This document shows, piece after piece, positions 8,401 to 16,517 of a stretch of 45,739 nt of DNA (within the stretch, counting starts at the first letter, position 1; every line of letters starts with the position of its first letter). The notes beneath the pieces are model-generated. The model worked only from the letters and a program-made list of their open reading frames with translations, ran no database searches and was not told the origin of the DNA. This stretch comes from an uncultured Acidobacteriota bacterium. GTDB taxonomy: Bacteria > Acidobacteriota > Terriglobia > Terriglobales > Acidobacteriaceae. The translations under genes and the position numbers were made by a program. The stretch covers positions 1 to 45,739 of the forward strand of contig CAILAZ010000067.1 in the NCBI GenBank assembly GCA_903832295.1, written 5' to 3'.

Positions 8401-11400
8401 AGGAACCAGCTATTACCTGGCTGCCACCACAACCTCGGCGATTACGAACACCGGTGCACACACCATCACGGCTGTGTACTCTGGCGATCCGAACTACGCC
8501 ACCAAGACGGCAACCGTGACGGTGACGGTCAATTCCGCTACCGCACCCACTCTTACGCTGGCGTCCACATCGCTCACACCGACTGTGGCGGCTACCAACA
8601 GCCTTACCGCGACGCTTTCCACCACGAGCACCGGCACCGTCTATTTCTATGACGGAGCCACCGTTCTCGGCAGTGCAACGCTCAGCAGCAAGGTTGCGAC
8701 TCTTGCCACGCAGACCCGCCTCACCGGCGGCACGCACACGATCACCGCGAAGTACGCCGGAAGCGCCACTGTCCCGTCCGTCTCTTCGAATTCGCTCACG
8801 CTGAACATGGTATCGGCTGTTCCGGCTCTGTACATGACCGCCAAGAACGTTGGCGTCGCCGGACAAACCTTCACCTTCACCACAGTCGTCACCGTGCCGC
8901 AGAATGCCAGCTACGTGGCATACATCGCGCCCACCGGAACCGTGCAGTACTATGACGGTGTAACTCCGCTCGGCTCGCCCGTGCCTTTGACGATTGTTCC
9001 TTACGCCAGCGGCGGATACGGCATCTACCAGGGAGTTCTGACTACGAACGCCCTCGCTGCCGGGAACCATACCATCACCGCTGTCTATGGCAATGACGTC
9101 AGTTATGCAACCACAACTTCCAACGCGCAGACGGTATTTGCCGGCGGAACTCCCACCATTACGTGGGCTGCTCCGGCTGCAATCACCTACGGAACCGCGC
9201 TGAGCTCCACCCAGTTGAACGCTACTTCCAACGTCCCCGGAAAGTTCGTCTATACTCCGGCGCCTGGAACCGTGCTCAACGCTGGACCCCAGACCCTCTC
9301 CGTAACCTTTACTCCGTCGGATTACACTGACTTCGCACCGCAGACCACCACCGTTCAGATCCAGGTGAACCAGGCCGTTCCGGCCATCAACTGGACCACT
9401 CCGGCGGCGATCACCTACGGAACGCCGCTCAGTGCAACTCAGCTGAACGCCTCCAGCGGTGCTGTGGCTGGAACGTTTGTTTACACGCCTGCCGCCGGAA
9501 CTGTTCTCGGCGTCGGCACGCAGACGCTCTCCACCACCTTCACCCCGACTAGCTCCAACTACACCTCCAACACCGCAACCGTCTCCCTTAGCGTCACCAA
9601 GGCAACTCCGGTGATCACCTGGGCAGCGCCTGCGGCAATCACCTACGGAACCGCACTGGATGGCACGCAGTTGAACGCGTCCACCACCATCCCCGGCACG
9701 TTCGTTTACACGCCCGCTGCCGGAGCCGTTCCTACCGCTGGACCTCAGACTCTGTCCGTCACCTTTACGCCGGACGATTCTGTCAACTACACCTCGGCCA
9801 CCAAGACCGTATCGCTGACCGTCAACAAGCAGACCCCCGTCATCAATTGGGCGACGCCTGCTGCGATCACCTACGGAACTGCACTGGATGCAACCCAGTT
9901 GAACGCAACTGCTGTCGGCTCCCTCCCCGGAACGTTCGCTTATACTCCGGCGGCTGGAACCGTCCTCGGCGCAGGCAGCAAGACCCTTTCGGTCACCTTT
10001 ACCCCGACCGACTCGGTGAATTACGCCTCCGCAACTGCCAGCGTAAGCATCACGGTCAACCAGGCAACTCCTGTTCTCACCTGGGCAACTCCTGCGGCAA
10101 TCGCCTACGGAACACCCCTCGGTGCAGCACAGCTGAATGCAACCAGCGGCGCCGTGGGCGGCACCTTCGCCTACACGCCGGCAGCCGGAACCGTCCTCGC
10201 AGTGGGTCCGCAGACTCTGTCTGTAACCTTCACTCCGATTGACGCAACCGACTACACGACGGCCTCGGCCACCGTGTCTCTCACCGTCACCAAGGCAGTC
10301 CCGGTCATTTCCTGGACTACGCCCGCGAACATCGCTTATGGCACCCCGCTCGGCATCGGTCAGTTGAATGCAACCGTCGTCGGCGGAATCGCGGGAACCT
10401 TGAGCTACAACCCGGCCCTTGGCTCCGTAATGGGCGCAGGTCCGCAGCAGCTCAACGTGACCTTCACCCCGGCCGATCCCACCAGCTACACCTCCGCGAC
10501 TGCCAGCGTTACGCTGATCGTCAACCAGGGTGTGATCACCGTTACCGCGAACAACAAGTCCGTGGCTTACGGCTTGTCCGTTCCGTTGCTTGATGGCTCC
10601 TTGTTCGGAGTCGTCGCCGGCGACGGCATCACCGCCACCTACACCACCACTGCAACCTCGACGTCGGCAATCGGGTCCTATGCCATTACCCCCGTACTCG
10701 CCGATCCCAAGGGCGTTCTGCACAACTACAGCGTGACCATCACTCCTGGCACCCTGTCCGTCGTTGCAGACACTGCAGCCGTATTGCAGACACCGATTCA
10801 GGGGACCCTTCTCGGATCCTCCAACGTCGCCTTCACCTGGAACACTGGCGTGGGCGTCTCTAACCTCTATCAGCTCCTGTTGGGAACCACTGGCGCCGGC
10901 TCCAGCGACCTGTACAATTCAGGCAACGTTGCAGCCCTCACCGTGACCGTCCCAGCCATTCCGGCAAACGCGCAGACGGTCTATGCTCGTCTGCTCTCTC
11001 GTGAATACTCTGGCTGGGCTTATGTGGATTACGTCTTCACCGAAGGCGGAACTCCCACGGCAGCTGCAATCGTCACGCCGGCTGCGGGCAGCACCCTTGC
11101 CTCCAGCACCAACGTTGCCTTCACCTGGAACACCGGCGTAGGCGCAACCTCGTATCAGCTCCTCGTCGGAACCACTGGCGTAGGTTCGAGCAATCTCTAT
11201 AGCTCGGGCTTCCTCGCCACCACTGGCGCAACCGTTGCCAGCATCCCGGCCAATGCCTTGCCGGTTTACGTCCGTCTCCTCACCAAGCTCCCTGCGGGCT
11301 GGGTCTTCGCGGACTACACCTACACCGCTGCCGGCGTTCCGACTCCGGCTGCAATCCAGACCCCTGCTCCTGGCGCGGTCCTCGGTACCACCAACGTTGC

Positions 11401-12184
11401 CTTCACTTGGAATACAGGCGTAGGCATCTACGGTGGATACCAGCTCCTCGTGGGAACCACCGGTGCGGGTTCGAGCGATGTCTATAGCTCGGGCGTCATC
11501 AACACCACCAGCACAAGCGTTCCCAGCATTCCGGCCAACGCAGCGCCTGTGTACGTTCGTCTCCTCTCGAAGATCGCTGGCGTGTGGAAGTCGGTGGACT
11601 ATACCTACACCGAGGCTGGAACTCCCACTCCTGCGGTCATCACTGCTCCGGCAGCGGGAACCAAGCTCACGTCCACCAGCGTTGCCTTCACCTGGTCCAC
11701 AGGTTTGGGCGTCAATGGTGGATATCAGCTCCTCGTCGGAACCACTGGTATCGGTTCGAGCAATCTCTATAGCTCGGGCGTCGTCACCGCCACCGGCGCA
11801 ACCGTCACCATTCCTGCCAATGCCGTTCCTGTGTACGTCCGTCTCCTCTCGAAGATCAACGGCGTGTGGTCGTACTATGACTACGCATACACTGAATCTG
11901 GTACGGCGAATGGCGCAACCCTGATCTCGCCGGCAAACCTCGGCGTGATCTCGCAGTCCGGCACCACCTTCACCTGGACCACAGGCGTCGGTGTCAATGG
12001 CGGATACCAGCTCCAGATCGGAACCAACCCGGGCGGCAACAATCTGTATAACTCGGGCGTTGTCACTGGAACTTCCCTAACCGTTCCTACGATCCCGGCT
12101 CTTGGAAAGGTTTACGCTCGCATCTACTCGCGCATCAATGGCGTGTGGTCGTTCGTTGACTACTCCTTCACCGTGATCCCGTAA
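5486..12184 (+). CDS. giant secreted S53 (kumamolisin-type) peptidase with Ig-like, MBG-like and C-terminal repeats
   Basis: This is a 2232-residue secreted serine-carboxyl protease. A signal peptide (residues 1-27) is followed by a pro-kumamolisin activation domain (about 40-195) and the S53 catalytic domain (about 225-660). The triad is visible as Glu308 and Asp312 in GESYLDVE and Ser560 in GGTSVAAPEMAG, with the oxyanion Asp393 in SSGDNG. Residues 670-1215 look like Ig-like Big_3_5 domains. They are followed by six 76-78-residue repeats with ITYGT/IAYGT (1223-1682), an MBG-like segment (1683-1765) and five repeats of about 93 residues to the end. AGGAG lies 6 nt before the ATG. There is no sortase motif or C-terminal helix, so it is probably released or held by its repeats. 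S53 enzymes work at acidic pH. Prey or polymer targets are unknown. Confidence 0.95.
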   Translation: MKHPHPATRLLLLAVMVLSFVSVSFARVVTKAVPSVRIATKIDNAQRTALTGHIPAAVQNGVAVDKGRVAANTPLNHMVMVLQGSAEQEHAFRTLVDQQHDKNSINYHQWITPEEAGQAFGVADADVATLTNWLSQQGLTVEKVSKSKRFVTFGGTVGKFEAAFQTQFHQYSVNGVNHVSINTNLSIPTAVSPVIRAIPTVHDFFKKPYMINGGKASAMWTKGTVPDFTSGGGTHYFGAGDFATVYNTAPLLAAGIDGKGITIAIVGRTDIGLNDVQIYREIFNLPVNDPTFIINGEDPGVAPGDDGESYLDVEVSGGAAPGAKVDFVTSKSTLAVDGVDLSAMYIVENNMADIMSISYGLCENSLSADNAFQNALYEQAAAQGISVFVSSGDNGPAACDSASSTYSSYGYAVSGDASTPYNVAVGGTMFSEGTGTYWSVSNPLGWGTALSYIPETPWNEAKGSGATGASGLWSSSGGVSAYYGRPSWQRGAGIGASDPSYVGTTTTDPASPVVAGPHRLLPDVSLNAASGHDGTLYCAEGVCQAAPGSISDLGIVGGTSVAAPEMAGIQALVDQANGGRQGNPNYYYYSLAILNNSTDGLTCTASAPPAAGCVFHDVATGNTLVCRNSSCTAANKIGWAATAGYDPATGLGSVNAYNLATQWSRASFSSSVTTLTANSATTGITHGTAVSLTVNVAPGSGNGIPTGDVAFYTDGGAITNPVDENSGLFLNQVAFCTLSSGACTISLASLPAGSYNLYARYAGDMAFGSSTAAPIAVTVADESSTVTLTPYALNCTTGAMTPTTTFAYGSLIFLDTKVTAASGQGVPTGTVAITDNGNPVYTTSLNSNGASELVTGVISTSSCVYGFSYNNIPTLSGGSHVINETYSGDASFTSSTLAAPVTLSITPASLTATLRTTSTGIHAGDPVNLILTLTPLTATAMPAAATGTVTFTDTTTSTVLASGVGVVTGAFSGTSYYLAATTTSAITNTGAHTITAVYSGDPNYATKTATVTVTVNSATAPTLTLASTSLTPTVAATNSLTATLSTTSTGTVYFYDGATVLGSATLSSKVATLATQTRLTGGTHTITAKYAGSATVPSVSSNSLTLNMVSAVPALYMTAKNVGVAGQTFTFTTVVTVPQNASYVAYIAPTGTVQYYDGVTPLGSPVPLTIVPYASGGYGIYQGVLTTNALAAGNHTITAVYGNDVSYATTTSNAQTVFAGGTPTITWAAPAAITYGTALSSTQLNATSNVPGKFVYTPAPGTVLNAGPQTLSVTFTPSDYTDFAPQTTTVQIQVNQAVPAINWTTPAAITYGTPLSATQLNASSGAVAGTFVYTPAAGTVLGVGTQTLSTTFTPTSSNYTSNTATVSLSVTKATPVITWAAPAAITYGTALDGTQLNASTTIPGTFVYTPAAGAVPTAGPQTLSVTFTPDDSVNYTSATKTVSLTVNKQTPVINWATPAAITYGTALDATQLNATAVGSLPGTFAYTPAAGTVLGAGSKTLSVTFTPTDSVNYASATASVSITVNQATPVLTWATPAAIAYGTPLGAAQLNATSGAVGGTFAYTPAAGTVLAVGPQTLSVTFTPIDATDYTTASATVSLTVTKAVPVISWTTPANIAYGTPLGIGQLNATVVGGIAGTLSYNPALGSVMGAGPQQLNVTFTPADPTSYTSATASVTLIVNQGVITVTANNKSVAYGLSVPLLDGSLFGVVAGDGITATYTTTATSTSAIGSYAITPVLADPKGVLHNYSVTITPGTLSVVADTAAVLQTPIQGTLLGSSNVAFTWNTGVGVSNLYQLLLGTTGAGSSDLYNSGNVAALTVTVPAIPANAQTVYARLLSREYSGWAYVDYVFTEGGTPTAAAIVTPAAGSTLASSTNVAFTWNTGVGATSYQLLVGTTGVGSSNLYSSGFLATTGATVASIPANALPVYVRLLTKLPAGWVFADYTYTAAGVPTPAAIQTPAPGAVLGTTNVAFTWNTGVGIYGGYQLLVGTTGAGSSDVYSSGVINTTSTSVPSIPANAAPVYVRLLSKIAGVWKSVDYTYTEAGTPTPAVITAPAAGTKLTSTSVAFTWSTGLGVNGGYQLLVGTTGIGSSNLYSSGVVTATGATVTIPANAVPVYVRLLSKINGVWSYYDYAYTESGTANGATLISPANLGVISQSGTTFTWTTGVGVNGGYQLQIGTNPGGNNLYNSGVVTGTSLTVPTIPALGKVYARIYSRINGVWSFVDYSFTVIP
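9152..10531 (+). repeat. six in-frame tandem repeats of 228-234 bp (ITYGT family)
   Basis: Units begin at 9152, 9380, 9608, 9836, 10070 and 10301. Each encodes about 76-78 residues starting P-x-I/L-x-W-x-x-P-A-x-I-x-Y-G-T, followed by LNA and FTP landmarks. All unit lengths are multiples of three. The DNA is also similar between units, which fits expansion by duplication inside the coding sequence. They are predicted beta-sandwich Ig-like spacers. Confidence 0.9.
10781..12181 (+). repeat. five in-frame C-terminal repeats of about 280 bp
   Basis: Units begin near 10781, 11066, 11351, 11636 and 11918. The shared landmarks are VAFTWNTGVG, YQLLVGTTG, SSNLYSSG, IPAN and VYVRLLSK, followed by GVW and DYTYTE. 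The last unit is the most divergent. The fold is not identified; a beta-sandwich adhesive or carbohydrate-contacting module is one possibility. Confidence 0.9.
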
Positions 12185-12202
12185 CCGCGGTCCGTTAACC
12201 GG

Positions 12203-12232
12203 CGAAGGCCCCATCCTCGGATGGGGCCTTCG
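12203..12232. terminator. bidirectional hairpin between the S53 protease and DUF892 genes
   Basis: A perfect inverted repeat, CGAAGGCCCCATCC and GGATGGGGCCTTCG, forms a very stable stem of at least 13 bp. It lies 18 bases after the protease stop and 39 bases beyond the convergent DUF892 stop, so it can serve both. The U-tracts are poor on both strands. Confidence 0.75.
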
Positions 12233-12271
12233 TTACGTCTGCGGCATTCCCTCCGCCGCAATCTGATTCCG

Positions 12272-12778
12272 CTACGCTGCCTTGGCTTCCACGTTCACGC
12301 TCCGCGCAATGCTGCTCAGCACCGTGTCGGCGTCCTTCTCTTCTTCCAGCGTCTCCTGCAGCAGTTGCGCAATCTCACGCTTCCCCAGCAGTTCCGCATA
12401 CGTTCTCACCGTCCCATAGGCGGCAATCTCGTAGTGTTCCACCTTCTGCGCTACCGCGATAATCCCGGCATCAATAATGCTCGGGTCGCCTTTGCCGGAT
12501 ACCAATTCGCTTCCCTCGCTGATAATCCCCTTGATCCCCTTGCAGGTGCTCCGCGAGGCCTTGTATTGCAGCAGTCCAAAGATTCTGTCCAGCCGCTCCA
12601 CGTGTTCCTTTGTCACCTCCAGGTGCTCTTCCAGTGCCTCCTTCAGTTCGCTTGCTGACGCGCTCTCGATCATCTCCGGCAGCGCTTCCGTAATCTGGTT
12701 CTCCGCGTCATACAGGTCGCGAAGCTCTTTTACAAACAGTTGATGCAAGCTCTCTACCTTCAGAGAAAACAATCCCAT
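12272..12778 (-). CDS. DUF892 family protein (YciE/YciF-like, ferritin-like helical bundle)
   Basis: This 168-residue, strongly alpha-helical protein starts with SLHQLFVKELRDLYDAENQI, the hallmark of the DUF892 family, whose members (YciE/YciF) fold as ferritin-like four-helix bundles. Glu and His residues suitable for a di-iron site recur, as in LEEHLEVTKEHVERL and QKVEHYEIAAYGT. The ATG at 12778 follows GAGGGA at a suitable distance; the longer in-frame extension has no family similarity and is rejected. Family members are stress- and stationary-phase-associated, but the reaction is not well defined. It lies downstream of cstA on the same strand, separated by a terminator. Confidence 0.9.
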   Translation of the reverse strand: MGLFSLKVESLHQLFVKELRDLYDAENQITEALPEMIESASASELKEALEEHLEVTKEHVERLDRIFGLLQYKASRSTCKGIKGIISEGSELVSGKGDPSIIDAGIIAVAQKVEHYEIAAYGTVRTYAELLGKREIAQLLQETLEEEKDADTVLSSIARSVNVEAKAA

Positions 12779-12872
12779 GCTTCTTCCCTCGCAAGTTGTG
12801 TTGGCTGTCCCTCTGTTGGAACCACGGCCCCTCCCGCTGGTTGCCACCCCACCTCTCGTCCGCTCTCGAACG

Positions 12873-12900
12873 CAAAAAATCCGGAGACCGTTTCCGGCCC
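12873..12900 (-). terminator. intrinsic terminator after cstA
   Basis: Read on the minus strand, CCGGA and TCCGG pair around a 7-nt loop and are followed by ATTTTTT. The site lies 33 bases after the cstA stop and before the DUF892 gene. The stem is short but G+C-rich, and the T-run is the clearest in this part of the window. Confidence 0.65.
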
Positions 12901-12932
12901 CCGGACTCTCTTCCCTGCTCTGAGCTTGCTTC

Positions 12933-14543
12933 TTAGCAGCAGCCCATCTTGATCTCGCCCTTCTCTGAAACTGGCGGCCCAAACGCCTCCACCGGAACCG
13001 GAGCCCCGTTCAGCACCAGGATCCAGCGGCGGATCGCGTCAATCACCACCAGCACCACGCCCGCAATAAAGATGATCATCAGCGTCGTGTCCAGCCATCC
13101 TGCAAACCACATCCCCGGCTTCAACCGCAGCGGCCAGAAGGTCGTCTGAATGCCAAGCACCCCGGCCGAGATCGTAGTGACTCCCACAAAGCACATCGGC
13201 ACAAACGTCAGCCACGCATACTTCGCCTTCCCCATGTTGATCAGGAACGTCGTCGTGATTGCCAGCGCAATCGTTGCCAGCAACTGGTTGCCGGTTCCAA
13301 ACAGCGGCCAGATCGTCGAAATGTTCCCCGTCCAGATCAGGTATCCCCAGCCTGCCACCACCAGCGTCGTTGCCGTCAGGTTGCTGGGCAGCCATGCGTT
13401 GTTGCCGAATGGCTTATAGACCTTGCCCATCAGTTCCTGCAGTACGTAACGGGCCACGCGCGTTCCCGTGTCCACCGTCGTCAGGATAAACAGCGCTTCA
13501 AACATGATGGCGTAGTGGTACCAGTACCCCATCAGCTTGTCCATCCCCGGCAGCCCCTTGAAAATCTGCGCCATGCCCACCGCCAGCGATACTGCGCCGC
13601 CGCTGCGTCCCGCCAGCTTTTCGCCAACTTCGCGCGAGAACATGTCCAGGTTCACAATGTGCCATTCCGGATGCGTCGCCAGCAGCTTCGTGAAGACCTC
13701 AGGCGTGCAGTTGATCGCAAAATAATCGCCCGGGTTCATCGAGCACGCTGCAATCAGTGCCAGCACGCCTACCAGCGACTCGCACAGCATCGCGCCATAG
13801 CCGATAAACCGTGCGTCCGTCTCCTTGTCCAGCATCTTCGGAGTTGTGCCCGACGACACCAGCGAGTGGAAGCCCGAGATTGCTCCGCACGCAATCGTCA
13901 CAAACAGGAACGGGAACAGCTTGCCCTTGATGATCGGTCCGCCGCCCGCAATGTACGGCGTAAAGTTCGGGAACTGGATGTTCGGATGCACCACGAACAC
14001 GCCCACGATCAGCACCGCAATCGTTCCCAGCTTCACATACGTCGAGAGATAATCGCGCGGTTCCAGCAGCAGCCAAACCGGCAGCACCGACGCCACAAAA
14101 CCGTAGATCATCATCATGATCGTGATTTGGTGAGCGTTAAAGGTCAGCGCGTGCGCATAAACGCTGCCCGCAAACCAGTGTCCACCCACCACTGCCGTCA
14201 ACAGGCAAACCACGCCGAAGATGCTCGGCCCCGTGATCTGCACCTCGCCCGCGTGGCTCTTGAACATCCACACGCCCATGATGAACGCAATCGGAACCGT
14301 CATCCCGATCGTAAACACGCCCCACGGACTGTTCGCCAGCGCGTTCACCACCACAATGCCCAACCCCGCCAGCGTCACCAGCAGGATGAACAGCACCGCG
14401 ATCATCGCCACCAGCCCCGCAAACGGACTGATCTCCGTCCTCGCGATATCCGCCAGCGAGCGCCCCTTGTGGCGCATCGAAGCCACCAGCACCGTGAAGT
14501 CCTGCACGCAGCCCGCAACCACCGCGCCAATCACCTTTAACAT
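12933..14543 (-). CDS. cstA: CstA-type carbon starvation (pyruvate/peptide) transporter, N-terminally truncated
   Basis: This is an integral membrane protein of the CstA family, known for pyruvate and peptide uptake during carbon starvation. Diagnostic stretches are AGCVQDFTVLVASMRHKGRSL, PVWLLLEPRDYLSTYVKLGT, FPFLFVTIACGAISGFHSL and VSSGTTPKML. The frame codes for 536 residues from ATG 14543, which has GGAG 6 nt upstream. Family members are 600-700 residues long. Missing is the whole N-terminal part: the first two or so helices, the YVPT segment and the conserved GHHFAAIAGAGP motif. Family similarity stops at about codon IGAVVAGC (14531), exactly where a pilin-like reading frame begins on the other strand. 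Despite the open frame, the product is probably not a functional transporter as it stands. Confidence 0.85.
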   Translation of the reverse strand: MLKVIGAVVAGCVQDFTVLVASMRHKGRSLADIARTEISPFAGLVAMIAVLFILLVTLAGLGIVVVNALANSPWGVFTIGMTVPIAFIMGVWMFKSHAGEVQITGPSIFGVVCLLTAVVGGHWFAGSVYAHALTFNAHQITIMMMIYGFVASVLPVWLLLEPRDYLSTYVKLGTIAVLIVGVFVVHPNIQFPNFTPYIAGGGPIIKGKLFPFLFVTIACGAISGFHSLVSSGTTPKMLDKETDARFIGYGAMLCESLVGVLALIAACSMNPGDYFAINCTPEVFTKLLATHPEWHIVNLDMFSREVGEKLAGRSGGAVSLAVGMAQIFKGLPGMDKLMGYWYHYAIMFEALFILTTVDTGTRVARYVLQELMGKVYKPFGNNAWLPSNLTATTLVVAGWGYLIWTGNISTIWPLFGTGNQLLATIALAITTTFLINMGKAKYAWLTFVPMCFVGVTTISAGVLGIQTTFWPLRLKPGMWFAGWLDTTLMIIFIAGVVLVVIDAIRRWILVLNGAPVPVEAFGPPVSEKGEIKMGCC

Positions 14544-14619
14544 CGTTCTCTCCAACGGCGCAGCTACCAAAACCGTCGTTGTCTCAGGAGTGGGAAATGT
14601 CAAAATCACCGCTCCCTGA
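14530..14619 (+). pseudogene. 3' remnant of a FimT/GspH-like pseudopilin gene
   Basis: The plus-strand frame that ends in TGA at 14617-14619 reads NIVLSNGAATKTVVVSGVGN just before its end. This resembles the C-terminus of FimT/GspH minor pilins, where a beta strand of the type vvVsgvGrvri closes the protein. Upstream of about 14540 the same frame is only antisense to cstA. Its stop overlaps the start of pilV by 23 bases, as expected for the gene preceding pilV in a minor-pilin operon. The identification rests on about 25 residues and on context. Confidence 0.55.
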
Positions 14620-15247
14620 CGGCGCTCGCGGCTTCACCCTGCTTGAGGTGATGATCGCCACGTCGATTCTCGTCATTGGCGTCACGGCCCTGGCTTCCCT
14701 TGCAACCGTTATGCTCACCCGCGGCCGGCAGTCTAAATACATCAACCTCGCCGGAGCCCTCGCCTCTGAGAAGCTCGAAGATCTCAGCCGGTGGAACCCT
14801 TCCGCCCAGCAGATTTGCATCCCCGACTCAGACACCTCCGAGGGCAGCCTTACCTCCCCCATCAGCAAGCCAATCTCCTGCTTCGGAGAAACTGCTTCCA
14901 ACATCAGCTACTTCGATGACGTCAACGTCAATTTCATCAGTAACGGAAACTGCAGCTCCGTCGGCACCGTCTGCTTTGCGGAAACCGTCTCCAGCGTTGC
15001 CACCAATGGCACCACCACCTACTACACCACCTACCACTCGCCCTCGGGAATGATCCCCGGCGCATCTGACGCACACACGCTTTACAGCTCCACCACAGCC
15101 CCGGCCAGCATGACCTTCCATCGGACCTGGCTCATTGAGGCCAATACGCCCGTCTCCGGAACCAGGCGAATCACCGTCCTCGTTACCCTGACTGACCAAT
15201 CCGTCAAGCCCGGCGTCAGCTTCCAGATGAGCATGGTGCGCCAATGA
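14597..15247 (+). CDS. pilV: PilV-like type IV pilus minor pilin
   Basis: This 216-residue prepilin-like protein has a short basic leader and the cleavage site G|FTLLEVMIATSILVIG, with Glu at mature position 5 and a hydrophobic N-terminal helix. The rest is Ser/Thr/Ala-rich with predicted beta structure and several Cys, typical of minor pilins. The start is ATG 14597, with AGGAG 6 nt upstream; an in-frame TTG at 14579 is less likely. PilV-type proteins prime pilus assembly together with FimT, PilW and PilX. The stop overlaps the pilW start (ATGA). It is the first complete gene of the operon here, since the FimT-like gene is cut. Confidence 0.85.
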   Translation: MSKSPLPDGARGFTLLEVMIATSILVIGVTALASLATVMLTRGRQSKYINLAGALASEKLEDLSRWNPSAQQICIPDSDTSEGSLTSPISKPISCFGETASNISYFDDVNVNFISNGNCSSVGTVCFAETVSSVATNGTTTYYTTYHSPSGMIPGASDAHTLYSSTTAPASMTFHRTWLIEANTPVSGTRRITVLVTLTDQSVKPGVSFQMSMVRQ

Positions 15248-16487
15248 CCATCGCCTCTCCCTCTCAATCCCAGCGCGGCACCACCCTGCTTGAACTGCTC
15301 ATTGCCATCGCTCTGTTCACCATCATCGCCGGAGCCGCATTCAGCCTTCTCAACCGCCAGCAGACAGCCACCTCGAACCTTCAGGGACAGGTCAGCCTCA
15401 CCCTCGCCCTCCGTAGCACCACATCCATGCTCCAGCTCGATCTGGTCAACGCGGGATACTCCAACTTCCCCAACCTAACTCTCCCCAACTGGCCCGTTGG
15501 CGTCACGATCAAGAACAACTGGGTTGCTCCTGGAACCTCCTGCTATGACGCAGTTTCCGGCACATACTCCTACATGTGCTTTGACGAGCTCAACATCGTC
15601 AGCGCCTCCGGTGCCACGCCCCTCCACCCAACCGATAGTGCCGGGGACGCCTCCGGTTCCCTCGCCTGCTCCAGCACCACCACCAGCGGCACGCCGACCG
15701 TGCTCGTCCCCTCCACGGCCACAACCACCTTCTACACGCTGCCTCCCGCGGGCACCACGGCCGCCGCCACCGCTGCCCAGTATCATCAGGGAGACCAACT
15801 CCTCTTTCTCAATCTCAGCGGTACCAAGCTCTCTACCGCCGTACTCGCCGCGGACGCAACCTTCACCACTACTCCTTCCGTGGTCAGTTTCAGCATCCAT
15901 CAAACCCAGGCAGACGGCAGCAATGTCGTGGGAATAAACGACCCCGTAACCTCACCACCTGCAATCGCAGTGACGTCGGCACCGCCTGTAATCCCAGCAG
16001 CCTCAGCTCCGGCGTCGTCGCCGTCAATGGCATGGTCAGCGGGGGATACACACCCTTTGGCTCCCAGTTCTGCTCCACGGACTGGGTAATCAAACTCGCC
16101 CCCATCCGCTATCACGTCGATCTCACAGACTCCAACAACCCCAAACTCCTCCGTACTCAGAACGGAACGGACTCTGTCGTGATGGAACAGATTCTTGGAT
16201 TCAAGATCGGCGCAGCCATCTGGGACAGCATCAACATGGATTTCAACGGCTCCAACTACTACTACCGTCCTGAGGAGTACTCCATCACCAACGGCGCGGG
16301 CGCGGCCACCCCTGTCCCCTACAATTTCACCCTCGTGCGCGCCGTCCGCGCCTCACTCATCGGTCGCACCACGCCCAATCTCAGCGCCCAGTACACCTTC
16401 CGCAACAGCTTTGACGGAGGCCCCTACCAGGTTCAGGGCTCCGCCATTGTCGTCAACCCGCGCAACCTGAGCATGAATGACTATTGA
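15244..16487 (+). pseudogene. pilW: PilW-like minor pilin gene with a frameshift
   Basis: The first frame (15244 to about 15935) encodes a prepilin with site G|TTLLELLIAIALFTIIAG and Glu5, followed by a Ser/Thr-rich domain. After about 15930 this frame becomes Pro/Ser/Ala-rich nonsense and ends at 16089. The true continuation lies one base back, reading CNRSDVGTACNPSS and then SGGYTPFGSQFCSTDWVIK to the stop at 16487. A single missing base between about 15915 and 15945 would restore one protein of about 413 residues. No ribosome site precedes the internal ATG at 16032. It may be a real mutation, a sequence error or, less likely, programmed slippage. The gene starts inside the pilV stop codon. 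Confidence 0.8.
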
Positions 16488-16517
16488 CACTCTGAACCGC
16501 TTTGATCCGGAGCACCT

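Noticed and set aside
9152-10531. CRISPR-like or satellite repeats
   Set aside because: Units are 228-234 bp, contiguous, in frame and translate to similar Ig-like modules, so these are protein repeats.
8399-10723. A 774-codon open frame on the minus strand inside the S53 protease gene, and another at 6776-8251
   Set aside because: They are antisense to a gene with clear catalytic motifs and repeats. Their products are Gly/Arg/Ser-rich without domains or ribosome sites, as expected from the reverse of GC-rich repetitive coding DNA.
12779-12982. An N-terminal extension of the DUF892 protein
   Set aside because: The extension crosses the cstA terminator and is Arg/Gly-rich without similarity. 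The ATG at 12778 has its own ribosome site and begins at the family's normal N-terminus.
16032-16487. A separate 151-residue gene after pilW
   Set aside because: The frame continues a pilin reading frame from upstream of its ATG and has no ribosome site. It is better explained as the 3' part of the frameshifted pilW.
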